A stretch of DNA of 64,000 nt from Microbacterium yannicii PS01 (GTDB taxonomy: Bacteria > Actinomycetota > Actinomycetes > Actinomycetales > Microbacteriaceae), in the NCBI RefSeq assembly GCF_000304335.1, contig NZ_CAJF01000020.1, forward strand, positions 1-64,000. Direction: 5' to 3'. The notes under the pieces were generated by a model. It made no database searches. It saw only the letters and a list, made by a program, of their open reading frames with translations, and had not been told where the DNA came from. Positions within the stretch are counted from its first letter, which is position 1. Every line of letters begins with the position of its first letter. Below are positions 23,369 to 31,439 of this stretch, one piece after another. A program made the position numbers and the translations under genes.

Positions 23369-23956
23369 ATGGTCTCCTCCCCGTCGAGCACCACGCTGCG
23401 GGCGGATGCCGAGCGCAACCGCCTAGCCGTCATCTGTGCCGCAGCGGCCGTATTCTCCGAACGAGGCTTGGATGCTCCGCTCGAGGAGGTCGCCCGTGAG
23501 GCGCGCGTGGGCATCGCGACCTTGTATCGCCGCTTCCCAACCCGGGCTTCGCTCGTGGAGGCGGTGTTCGACGAGAAGATGGCGGCCTACGCGCACCAGG
23601 CCCGGCTCGCAGCAGACCGCTCGCTGACCGAACCGTGGGATGCCCTCGCGAGCTATGTCACATACATCCTGACCCAGCAGGCCCGGGATCCGGCGTTCGC
23701 TGAGGTCCTGATCGCCCCGGACTCCGGGTCGCCCGTGTTCGCCACCCTGCAACGGCGCGCGTTCGTCTCCACCGTCCTTCTGGCCGAACGCGTCCGAGAG
23801 GCGGGAGTCGTGCGTGCAGACTTCGACCACTCGGACTTGTTCGTCATGACGCTGGCCAACAGGGGCATCGTGCAATCCGCAGGCGCCGGACGCGCGGAGG
23901 CCTCCAGGCGGTTCTGTGCGCTCATCCTCGACGGCTTTCGCGCTTCACGCAGCTGA
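23369..23956 (+). CDS. TetR/AcrR family regulator
   Basis: 195 residues. The N-terminal domain reads LAVICAAAAVFSERGLDAPLEEVAREARVGIATLYRRFPTRASLVEAVF, a full TetR helix-turn-helix with LYRRFPTR recognition helix. The C-terminal region resembles SbtR/TetR_C_33-type ligand domains. It is divergent from the quinone oxidoreductase, and two clear operators lie between them, supporting repression of itself and that gene. Bases 23957-24125 after it contain no recognisable feature. Confidence 0.9.
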   Translation: MVSSPSSTTLRADAERNRLAVICAAAAVFSERGLDAPLEEVAREARVGIATLYRRFPTRASLVEAVFDEKMAAYAHQARLAADRSLTEPWDALASYVTYILTQQARDPAFAEVLIAPDSGSPVFATLQRRAFVSTVLLAERVREAGVVRADFDHSDLFVMTLANRGIVQSAGAGRAEASRRFCALILDGFRASRS

Positions 23957-24125
23957 CAGCGTTCAATAAGCGGATGGCTTCCACCAATTGACGACCTGCC
24001 TCGCACGACCGCGCCGAACTCCACGACGTCGCCAAGTAGTCGACGGATGTGATCGAACCGTTCTGACGACCGACATCCCGAGTCGACATGCGCAGCGGCC
24101 GGATCGCTCGATGACACCCGTCGGA

Positions 24126-25046
24126 TCAGCGCTGGAACACGACCCCCTCGGCCCGCGCCAGCACCGCTCCGGTGGCATCGGGCAGGTTGTCGCGCAGGGC
24201 CTGCCACGCGGCTCCAGCGCTGCCCCAAGGTGCGTCGGAGCCAAACAGCAGACGTTCCACATACCCCGCGTCCTGTGCGGCGAGGGCGAGCACGGGATCG
24301 AGCGACGAGGTGTCGTACCAGATGGAGCGGAGGTCTTCGTCGATGGCATTCGGATCGATGGCCTGGCCGGTCTTTCCGGCCATGCGGAGGCTGTGGAACA
24401 GCTTGCTGTAGGCGAGCAGCAGCGAGCCGCCCATGGCGCCGGCGATCCACCGGATGCGGGGGTAGGAGCGGATGGTGCCCTTCAGTGCCAGTCGTGTGAG
24501 TGCGACGGCCTCTTCGGTGGGGGATCCGAAGACGGGGCCGAGGAGCATCGGGTATTCCGTGACGCCGACAGCGAGGTCGTTGTGGACGCCGGGGTGCAGG
24601 TAGACCACCGCCGATCGCTCGTCGAGCGCTGCCCAGAAGTCACCGAGCGACGGGTCGTCGAGCGCTACACCGTTGGCGGAGCATCCGAGTCCGACCCCGG
24701 CGAATCCGAGATCGTCAAGGCATCGCACCGCCTCCGCTGCGGCGGCCGCAGTGTGGGGCAGCGGAACGGCCCCGAACGCATGGAACCGGGAGACGTCGGC
24801 GCACATCTGCGCGTAGAGGTCGTTGGCGATGGACGCGGCGTCTCGGGATGCCGCTTCGTCGGCCCAGTACGGCTGCACCGCCCCGAGCCCGAGGATCTGT
24901 TCGTCGATGCCGGCGTCGTCGAGGTCCGCAAGACGGCGGGCGTGGTCATCCTTGTGGCGGAGCGGATACGGCCTGCCGGAGAGCCGGGTGAACGCCTCAC
25001 CCAGGGCCTCGGGCAGGTGATGAGCGTGGACGTCGACGATGCTCAT
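24126..25046 (-). CDS. Amidohydrolase family protein (ACMSD-like)
   Basis: 306 residues from ATG 25046, overlapping the flavin reductase stop (ATGA). MSIVDVHAHHLPEAL holds the HxH metal pair at the end of strand 1. VVYLHPGVHNDL (about 158), MGGSLL and FGSDAPWG (about 267) give the further His and Asp ligands of the ACMSD/gamma-resorcylate decarboxylase branch of amidohydrolases. Such enzymes decarboxylate or hydrolyse carboxylated ring or ring-cleavage compounds. It ends the minus-strand operon LLM, LLM, flavin reductase, amidohydrolase, and a related amidohydrolase sits at 30216 under the same putative regulator. Confidence 0.85.
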   Translation of the reverse strand: MSIVDVHAHHLPEALGEAFTRLSGRPYPLRHKDDHARRLADLDDAGIDEQILGLGAVQPYWADEAASRDAASIANDLYAQMCADVSRFHAFGAVPLPHTAAAAAEAVRCLDDLGFAGVGLGCSANGVALDDPSLGDFWAALDERSAVVYLHPGVHNDLAVGVTEYPMLLGPVFGSPTEEAVALTRLALKGTIRSYPRIRWIAGAMGGSLLLAYSKLFHSLRMAGKTGQAIDPNAIDEDLRSIWYDTSSLDPVLALAAQDAGYVERLLFGSDAPWGSAGAAWQALRDNLPDATGAVLARAEGVVFQR

Positions 25047-25618
25047 CGTGCAGCCCCGTCCGATACGGCCGACTCCGCCTGCAGCGTGCGATAGCCGCTG
25101 CGGTAGAAGACGAGCGGCTCGGGATCGCCGGAACCGGTGCGGGTGCCGATGGCGCGCACCGCCCCGACCACGATCCAGTGATCGCCGCCGTGGTGGACCG
25201 CGTCGATCTCGCATTCGATGACCGCGATCGCGTCGTCGAGCACAGGCAGATTCTCGGGACTGACATGCCACGCGACCCCGGCGAACTTGTCACCCCCGCT
25301 GCGCGCGAACGCCCCGCTGATGTCACGGTGGTCAGCGCCGAGGACGTTGATCGCGAACCGGTTGCCGCCCGCGATCCGCGGCCAACTGCGCGACGACTTC
25401 GCGGGAGCGATCAGCACCAGGGGCGGATCGAGCGAGAGGGAGGTGAAGGACTGGCAGGTGAGACCGGCGGGCGTGCCGTGCTCATTGAACCCCGTGATGA
25501 CGACGACGCCGGAAGGGAAGTGCGAGAGGGTCGCCCGGAACGCCGACGCATCGATCGTCGGTCGGGGCTCGGCGACCAGCCACGGGTCGACGATGCCGCT
25601 CATCTCGACCAGGCTCAT
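25043..25618 (-). CDS. Flavin reductase family protein (NAD(P)H:FMN oxidoreductase)
   Basis: 191 residues. FRATLSHFPSGVVVITGFNEHGTPAGLTCQSFTSLSLDPPLVLIAPAKSSRSW is the typical N-terminal flavin reductase (HpaC/DIM6) block, followed by FAINVLGADHRDISGAFARSGGDKFAGV. It supplies reduced FMN to two-component monooxygenases, here the two LLM proteins encoded directly upstream. It is coupled by ATGA overlaps on both sides (25615-25618 and 25043-25046), so stoichiometric expression with its partners is expected. Confidence 0.92.
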   Translation of the reverse strand: MSLVEMSGIVDPWLVAEPRPTIDASAFRATLSHFPSGVVVITGFNEHGTPAGLTCQSFTSLSLDPPLVLIAPAKSSRSWPRIAGGNRFAINVLGADHRDISGAFARSGGDKFAGVAWHVSPENLPVLDDAIAVIECEIDAVHHGGDHWIVVGAVRAIGTRTGSGDPEPLVFYRSGYRTLQAESAVSDGAAR

Positions 25619-26787
25619 CGGAACATCTCCGCGAGGGCATCGGCGTCGGCGGCGGCGAGGTGCTCAGGCCGGATGCGGTCGGCAGACGGGCCGGGAATCG
25701 TCTGGGCGTCAATCAGCGGCATCACCCCGTCGGCGAAGAGCCGGAACCCGCGCCACGCCTCGTCCGCGTCGAAGTCGCCGTACACGAATCGGGCGTTGAT
25801 GTGACTGACGCCCGCTTCGTCGTACTCCCGCAGCTGCCGGGCGACCGATTCGGGGCTGCCGACGATCGCGGACGCCTGGACCCATTCCGGTGCGGTGAAG
25901 CTGTCGTTCGCGATGTCGACCGGACCGTCGACGGTGGCATCCCAGAGTTCGCGCATCGAACGGGTGTCATCGAGCTGCCGACGAGTTGCGACGAAATATG
26001 TGAAGTTCATGAAACCGCGCAGCTGCTTCTCGGCGATCACCCACGCCTCCTCGTCGGTGGCAGCCACAACGATCGCCTTGGTGATGCTCGAGAGCGCGAG
26101 GCACTCGTCGATCAGTTCGCGCGGATGACCTGCGGCCTCCAGCGCCTCGCGGTAGACCTTCATCTTGCGCACCGCTTCGACGAAGTTGTACCGGCCGAGG
26201 GCCACCGGCCAGCCCTGCGTGCCTGCCTTCGCGATGGTGGAGTCGGTATTGGTTGCGAAGCCCACGATCGGGTGCCCCTTGCGGTATCCGATCGGCATGA
26301 TGCGCATGTTCAGGGTGCCCGCTTCGAGGTCCGTCTCCCACTGCAACGGCGGGTCGGACGACTCCTTGGCGATCGCGTCGAGGGCGACGTCCAGTCGCTG
26401 GAATGCGATCTCCTTCGTGTACGTGGAGGGGACGCCGAACTGGGACGACAAGAACGGAATGTGCCCGGTCGAGACGCCGAGGAAGCACTTGCCGCGCGTG
26501 AGCAGATCGAGGAGGTTGAGGTGCTCCGCGAGGTGAATGGGGTTGTGGTAGGCGAGGTTGATCACCGTGGTGCCGAACCAGGCCTGCTTCAGTTCGCGGG
26601 CGAGGATGCCGCCGATGACGAAGGGGTCGCTGTAGGGCTCGTAGTTGGTGAAGTGCTGTTCGCCGACGTTGACGAGCGCGAAGCCGGCCTTGTCGGCCTC
26701 GATGCCCATCTCGATGCAGAAGTCGATCAGCGGCAGGTCGTCGACCGGGCCGCGCCCGGTGGGCCCGAGGAAGCAGGAAACGTACAT
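25615..26787 (-). CDS. LLM class flavin-dependent monooxygenase (second of pair)
   Basis: 390 residues, bacterial luciferase-like TIM barrel. Blocks include MYVSCFLGPTGRGPVDDLPLIDFCIEMGIEADKAGFALVNVGEQHFTNYEPYSDP with the GEQHF motif (LLM proteins usually have GEHH/F), LGVSTGHIPFLSSQFG, and a closing SPESVARQLREYDEAGVSHINARF typical of the family. It presumably uses FMNH2 from the flavin reductase, whose gene overlaps its stop. It shares about the same layout and the same NVGEQHF/YAGEQHF block with the gene 8 bases upstream, so the two may act as a heteromer or in sequential steps. Substrate unknown. Confidence 0.88.
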   Translation of the reverse strand: MYVSCFLGPTGRGPVDDLPLIDFCIEMGIEADKAGFALVNVGEQHFTNYEPYSDPFVIGGILARELKQAWFGTTVINLAYHNPIHLAEHLNLLDLLTRGKCFLGVSTGHIPFLSSQFGVPSTYTKEIAFQRLDVALDAIAKESSDPPLQWETDLEAGTLNMRIMPIGYRKGHPIVGFATNTDSTIAKAGTQGWPVALGRYNFVEAVRKMKVYREALEAAGHPRELIDECLALSSITKAIVVAATDEEAWVIAEKQLRGFMNFTYFVATRRQLDDTRSMRELWDATVDGPVDIANDSFTAPEWVQASAIVGSPESVARQLREYDEAGVSHINARFVYGDFDADEAWRGFRLFADGVMPLIDAQTIPGPSADRIRPEHLAAADADALAEMFR

Positions 26788-26795
26788 GAGGGGTC

Positions 26796-27956
26796 CTATC
26801 GTGTCGCGAGCTCGGTGGGGCGGAATTCCGGCCGGATCTCGTCGGCTGCGGGTCCGTCGATGCGCGTCGAACCGACGCGGGGCATGACCTCGGTCGCGAA
26901 AAGCTCGAGCGAACGCCGGTAGATGTCGGGATCGGCTTCCGAACCGAATGCGAACCTGATGTGCATGTGGGGCAGGCCTGCGTCACCGTAGCGGGCGACC
27001 TCCCGCGCGACGGTCTCGGGAGAGCCGACGATCGCGATGCGCTGCAGGAACGCGGACATCGACTCGGGCATCCCCATCGCCGGGGCGAAGGTGCCTGGGT
27101 CTTGCGCAGCGAGCTCGCGCACCGACATTCCCTCCTCGCCCGGGCGCAGCTGCACCCACGGCGGTGCCTGCAGCGGCCCGGCGAGCGCGTCTTCCATGAG
27201 CCGCCACGCCTCCTCGTCGGTCTCGCCGACGAGCACGAGCTTGGTGTAGATCGCCCACTGCATCGCAGCGTCGATCTGCGCCGGCGTCGCGCCGCCCTCT
27301 GCGAGGCTGTTGCGGTAGACGTCGGCGATCGCAGTGAGCGGCTCGAGGGCGAACGGACCGAAATGCACGAAGCGCCCGTGCCGGCCGGCGTCTGCAACCT
27401 TGGACGGAGTGTTCGTGCCGATGGCGTACAGCGGGTGGCCGGTGCGGTAGGAGCGCGGCATGAGACGGCCGACCATCGCACCGTGTTCGTCGCCCGTGTC
27501 GAACTCGAGCGGCGGATCCCCCGGCTCGTGAGCCCATGCCCGCTCCAGGACGTCGAGTTTGGCGTCGAAGAGGCTTTGGCGCAGGTCGGATGCGATCCCG
27601 GCCTTGTGCCACGCGCCTCCCTCGTGCGGGCGGCCGGCGGACATTCCGAGGATGCTTCGACCTTTAGTGAGCTGGTCGAGCAGGTTCGCCCGCTCAGCGA
27701 TGAAAAGCGGATGGTGGATGATCAGCGGCACGACCGACAAGCCGAGATAGGCGTGCTCCAGCTGGCCCGCGAGGTACGCGGCCATCATGAATCCGTCGGC
27801 GTACGGCTCGTAATTGTTGAAGTGCTGCTCGCCGGCGTACACAGCGCTGAAACCGTGCGCGTCCGCGTAGTGCGCCTGCTCGATGCCGAGATCGATCGCC
27901 TGGGTGTCGTGCTCTGCGCGCGAAACCATCTGGCCGAGGAAAAGTGAAAAATGCAC
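26796..27956 (-). CDS. LLM class flavin-dependent monooxygenase (first of pair)
   Basis: 386 residues from GTG 27956, with AAGGAG upstream. MHFSLFLGQMVSRAEHDTQAIDLGIEQAHYADAHGFSAVYAGEQHFNNYEPYADGF is a close relative of the next gene's N-terminus. SILGMSAGRPHEGGAWHKAG and GSPETVAREVARYGDAGLPHMHIRF complete the luciferase-like fold. It is the first gene of the minus-strand operon and is read from the strong promoter at 28019-27992, which overlaps a TetR-type operator. It is divergent from the TetR gene. Confidence 0.88.
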   Translation of the reverse strand: MHFSLFLGQMVSRAEHDTQAIDLGIEQAHYADAHGFSAVYAGEQHFNNYEPYADGFMMAAYLAGQLEHAYLGLSVVPLIIHHPLFIAERANLLDQLTKGRSILGMSAGRPHEGGAWHKAGIASDLRQSLFDAKLDVLERAWAHEPGDPPLEFDTGDEHGAMVGRLMPRSYRTGHPLYAIGTNTPSKVADAGRHGRFVHFGPFALEPLTAIADVYRNSLAEGGATPAQIDAAMQWAIYTKLVLVGETDEEAWRLMEDALAGPLQAPPWVQLRPGEEGMSVRELAAQDPGTFAPAMGMPESMSAFLQRIAIVGSPETVAREVARYGDAGLPHMHIRFAFGSEADPDIYRRSLELFATEVMPRVGSTRIDGPAADEIRPEFRPTELATR

Positions 27957-27989
27957 CGACAGACTCCTTCGTCGAGTTGAGTACGAAAT

Positions 27990-28019
27990 AGACTGTACAA
28001 GTCCAGTTTATTTTGTCAA
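27990..28019 (-). promoter_or_regulatory. LLM operon promoter overlapping TetR operator site A
   Basis: On the minus strand TTGACA (28019-28014) and TACAGT (27997-27992) are spaced by 16 bases. The operator AGACT-GTACA-AGTCC (27990-28004, plus strand) covers the -10 box. Sites B (28762-28776) and C (31372-31386) share the AGACY-N5-AGTCT core and the flanking GAAAT, so repression by occlusion is likely. Confidence 0.75.
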
Positions 28020-28039
28020 GCGGCGAGTATTGTCGGAAG

Positions 28040-28675
28040 ATGACTTCTGACCAGGTTGTGCGGCAACCACAGCAGGCTCGCAGTCGCCGAAGCATGGAGG
28101 CGATCTACGAAGCAGCCATCGAGTTGCTCACGGAGGGCGGTTGGGAGGCCGTGACGGTCGGCGAGATCGAACGGCGTTCAGGAGTCAGCAGGGGCACCTT
28201 CTACTTGCGCTTTCCCACGCGTGACGCGCTTGTCGACTACGTCGGGGAGCGCATGATGGCCGAACTTCTCGAGCATCAGGCGATGATTTTCACCCCCCTC
28301 ATGGCCGGCGGCGAGATCTCCGTCGAGCACGCCGCGGCGCTGGCAGTGCGCGGCATGGTCGATGTGTTCGAGAAGACCGGCAGGGTGATGGCGCGAACGG
28401 TGCGTGCCGACCCTCCGCCGCGCGACATGGTGGCTGTCGCCGATCTCGATCGTGACGTCGCGACGGTGCTGCGGCGCGGCGTCGGGGATGATCCGCAGAT
28501 GCGCGGAGCCATCGAGTTCTCGATCGAGCTGTGTTTCGCCGCGCTGGTGGCGCGGCATCGCCCTGTGCGCACTTTCCAGGATCATCGCGCACTCACGCGA
28601 GAGGAGTTCGTGGCGCACCTGTCCGACTCCGTCGGTGCATATCTGACGGAGCAGGTTCGTCGACTGCGCGACTGA
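28040..28675 (+). CDS. TetR family regulator, probable repressor of the LLM/Liv regulon
   Basis: 211 residues from ATG 28040; an in-frame start at 28013 would lie in the promoter. The DNA-binding domain reads QQARSRRSMEAIYEAAIELLTEGGWEAVTVGEIERRSGVSRGTFYLRFPTRDALVDYV. The C-terminal ligand domain is not close to a named class. It is divergent from the monooxygenase operon, and operator-like sites recur before that operon, before the MFS gene and before the Liv importer, all within 3.4 kb. This makes it the likely repressor of the whole catabolic set, with the pathway substrate or an intermediate as inducer. Confidence 0.88.
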   Translation: MTSDQVVRQPQQARSRRSMEAIYEAAIELLTEGGWEAVTVGEIERRSGVSRGTFYLRFPTRDALVDYVGERMMAELLEHQAMIFTPLMAGGEISVEHAAALAVRGMVDVFEKTGRVMARTVRADPPPRDMVAVADLDRDVATVLRRGVGDDPQMRGAIEFSIELCFAALVARHRPVRTFQDHRALTREEFVAHLSDSVGAYLTEQVRRLRD

Positions 28676-28746
28676 CCCGCGCCCACCGCCCCGGCGGGCG
28701 GCCGGCCCATCGGCCTGCCGGTTGTCCCGCACTGCGGCACCCGAAC

Positions 28747-28776
28747 TTGACAATTGAAATTGGACGAATACAGTCT
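28747..28776 (+). promoter_or_regulatory. MFS gene promoter overlapping TetR operator site B
   Basis: TTGACA (28747-28752) and TACAGT (28769-28774) are 16 bases apart, exactly as in the LLM promoter. The operator GGACG-AATAC-AGTCT (28762-28776) covers the -10 box. The sequence TTTCAACGG that follows is shared with site C. Confidence 0.75.
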
Positions 28777-28819
28777 ACTTTCAACGGTTCAGCGAAGAGC
28801 CAGTGAGAGGAACCCGACG

Positions 28820-30127
28820 ATGGCGACCGAAGCCCCGACCACGCCCGAGGCCGGGCACCGCCCGGATCCAGATGTCCGGAAGCTGCGTCCCGGGTTCATC
28901 ATCACGTTCTTCCTCGCGAACATGGGCCTGTGGATCGCCACTCTCACGCCGGTGATCGTCACGCTTCCACTGAAGGTCACCGAGGTCGACCCTGATCCGG
29001 CGACGCAGGCGCTCACGCTCTCGCTCGTCCTCATCGTCGGTTCGGTGGTGGGGATCATCTCGAATCCGGTCGCAGGGCGACTCTCCGACCGCACGACGTC
29101 GCGAATGGGGATGCGGCGGCCATGGCTTCTCATCGGCGCCGCGCTGACTCTGATCGGCATGATCTTCGTCGCGTCGGCGACCTCCGTCGGCCCGCTCATC
29201 CTCGGCTGGGTGCTGGCCATGGTCGGCACGAACACCATGATGGCGGTGCTCATCGCCCTGCTTCCCGACCACGTGCCGCATGAACGGCGTGGACTGGTAT
29301 CGGGACTGCTGGGAGTCGGGCAGGCGCTGGCCGCAATGATCGGGGCGGGTCTTGCGTTCGGTCTCAGCCAGCAGTCGATCGCGCTCGCGCTCATCGTCCC
29401 GGCCGTGATCGCCGCCGTCTTCATGATCCTCGCGTGCGTCGTGCTGAAGGATCGTCACCTCGACAAGGCGGACCGCCCGCCCTTCAATCTGGCCGCGTTC
29501 GTCGGCAGCTTCTGGGTGAACCCGCGCAAGCATCCCGACTTCGCTTGGGCATGGTGGAGCAGGTTCGCGATCTTCATGGCGATCTCGATGGTGCTCAACT
29601 ACCAGCTCTACTTCCTCGTGTCGCAGATCGGACTGAGTCAGGAGGAGGCGATCGCCGTCATCCCGGCGGCTACAGCCGCGCAGACTATCACGGTCGTCAT
29701 CGTGAGCCTGATCTTCGGCCCCCTCTCCGACCGGCTGCGACGACGGAAGATGTTCGTCCTCGTCTCTGCGATCGTTGCGGCGGTCGGCCTCGGCCTCGCC
29801 GCGTTCTCCACCTCCATCCCGACCTTTCTCGTGGCCATGGTGCTCGTCGGCCTCGGTCAGGGCGTGTACTTCGCGGTCGACCTCGCGCTGGTCACCGACA
29901 TCTTGCCGAACAGGGCGCAGGATGCGGCGAAGAACATGGGGGTGTTCAATCTCGCCAACGTCATCCCGCAGACCGTCGCTCCTGCCGTCGCGCCTCTGTT
30001 CCTGTTGATTCCAGTGCTGTCGATCACGGGCAAGCCGGGACAGAACTACACGGCTCTGTTCATCGGGGGCGCGATCTTCGCCGTTGTCGCAGGACTCTCC
30101 ATCTGGAAAGTGCGCGGCGTCCGATAG
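28820..30127 (+). CDS. MFS transporter
   Basis: 435 residues from ATG 28820 (GAGAGGAA before it). Twelve hydrophobic segments are visible; the loop 2-3 motif is GRLSDRTTSRMGMRRPWLL and the equivalent loop 8-9 motif is GPLSDRLRRRKMFVL. It resembles the sugar/drug-type MFS proteins of Actinobacteria rather than a named subfamily. The promoter carries operator site B, so it belongs to the TetR regulon with the monooxygenases and likely imports the substrate or exports a toxic intermediate. The next gene starts 88 bases later. Confidence 0.87.
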   Translation: MATEAPTTPEAGHRPDPDVRKLRPGFIITFFLANMGLWIATLTPVIVTLPLKVTEVDPDPATQALTLSLVLIVGSVVGIISNPVAGRLSDRTTSRMGMRRPWLLIGAALTLIGMIFVASATSVGPLILGWVLAMVGTNTMMAVLIALLPDHVPHERRGLVSGLLGVGQALAAMIGAGLAFGLSQQSIALALIVPAVIAAVFMILACVVLKDRHLDKADRPPFNLAAFVGSFWVNPRKHPDFAWAWWSRFAIFMAISMVLNYQLYFLVSQIGLSQEEAIAVIPAATAAQTITVVIVSLIFGPLSDRLRRRKMFVLVSAIVAAVGLGLAAFSTSIPTFLVAMVLVGLGQGVYFAVDLALVTDILPNRAQDAAKNMGVFNLANVIPQTVAPAVAPLFLLIPVLSITGKPGQNYTALFIGGAIFAVVAGLSIWKVRGVR

Positions 30128-30215
30128 ACGACCGCCCACGCCCTCGCGAAGCGTCCGGGGCAGGCATATATCGACAGTTCCCACAGAGTGGGGTCCAGCG
30201 TGGAGGAGCAGACCT

Positions 30216-31223
30216 ATGAGGATCGACGTGCACGCCCACTACTGGGCGCAGAAGTACATCGACGCCCTGATCGCCGCCGGCCGGCGCGACCTCGCCTTCG
30301 CCGGACAGCGTGACGATCTCGCTTCGCGGTTGGCCGAAATGGATCGCGTCGGGGTCGATGTGCAGCTGTTCTCGGCGATCGGCCTGAACACCGAGGTGGA
30401 GGATCCGGATGCCGCGGCCGTCGCGTGCCGGGTGATCAACGACCTCTACGTCGACATCGCCGATGAGTACGAAGGGCGATTCCGCGGGTTCGCGTCGGTG
30501 CCGCTGCCGCACGTCGCAGAGGCCATCGCGGAGACGGACCGCGCCCTCGACGAACTCGACCTGGTCGGCATCGCGCTTCCCTGCGTCATAGGTGGGAAGG
30601 GCCTCGACGAGTATCCGGAGTACTGGGAGTACCTCGGCTCTCGCGGACGTCAAGTCGTCGTGTACGTGCACCCGGTCGGTGCCGACTCGAATTGCCACCC
30701 AGGTCTCGCGCAGTTCGGACTCAACATGCTGCTCGGCTCCACGATGCAGATCGCGATGGCGCCGCTGCGAGTCGCCCTCTCCGGCATCACCCAGCGGTAT
30801 GCGAACATCCAGTTCATCTTCGCCCTGTGTGGTGGGACTCTGCCCTATCTGTGGCAGCGGTACGAGCGCAACCTCCGTCGGGGGATCGAGATGAGCGCGG
30901 TCGCCGCGGTCGGCAAGGGCATGTTCGCGTGGATGGACGACCTGCCTTTCGATGAGGACGAGCCGATGGAGCTGTTCCGGCAGAACGTGCACTTCGACAC
31001 GTCCGTTCAGGACATCCCCGCTGCGTTGAGGCTGGCCAAAGAGACAATCGGGGTGGACCGGTTGATGCTCGGTTCCGACGCGATCTTCGCGAGCCTGACG
31101 GAGGCCGTCCAGACGATCCAGAACGATCCGGATCTAACCACAGACGACAAGCACCGCATTCTCGACGTCAACGCTCAGGCGCTGCTGGGGTTGCCGACTT
31201 CGGGTCGTCGCGCGACGCATTGA
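30216..31223 (+). CDS. Amidohydrolase family protein (ACMSD-like), second copy
   Basis: 335 residues from ATG 30216 with GGAGGAG. MRIDVHAHYWAQKYI has the HxH pair; VVVYVHPVGADSNCHPG (about 148), FALCGGTLPYLW (about 205) and LMLGSDAIFAS (about 283) supply the remaining ligands. It is of the same branch as the 24126-25046 protein but only distantly similar. It is likely co-transcribed with the MFS gene from the site B promoter. Two amidohydrolases of the decarboxylase/hydrolase type plus FMN monooxygenases point to breakdown of a carboxylated ring compound, an inference from families only. Confidence 0.85.
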   Translation: MRIDVHAHYWAQKYIDALIAAGRRDLAFAGQRDDLASRLAEMDRVGVDVQLFSAIGLNTEVEDPDAAAVACRVINDLYVDIADEYEGRFRGFASVPLPHVAEAIAETDRALDELDLVGIALPCVIGGKGLDEYPEYWEYLGSRGRQVVVYVHPVGADSNCHPGLAQFGLNMLLGSTMQIAMAPLRVALSGITQRYANIQFIFALCGGTLPYLWQRYERNLRRGIEMSAVAAVGKGMFAWMDDLPFDEDEPMELFRQNVHFDTSVQDIPAALRLAKETIGVDRLMLGSDAIFASLTEAVQTIQNDPDLTTDDKHRILDVNAQALLGLPTSGRRATH

Positions 31224-31371
31224 CAGGCTGCGAACTTACGGGTTACTGGACCCTTGTGATCCATTCCGCCGTGACTACCTGTCGAACGTTGCGAACTCCA
31301 GTCGTCCTTGACGCACGGTATAACCGGCATTGATACCGCGCTTCAGCATCGCTGACAGCGGCCAGCGAAAT

Positions 31372-31386
31372 AGACCGATACAGTCT
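31372..31386 (+). promoter_or_regulatory. TetR operator site C before the Liv importer
   Basis: AGACC-GATAC-AGTCT with flanking GAAAT and TTGTTTCAACGG, nearly identical to sites A and B. TACAGT inside it can serve as -10, but no good -35 is seen at 16-18 bases. The rest of 31224-31439 has no recognisable gene. Confidence 0.7.
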
Positions 31387-31439
31387 TGTTTCAACGGAGC
31401 TCGGAGTCGAGCGACGCCTGAGACCGAAGGGGCACTTCG

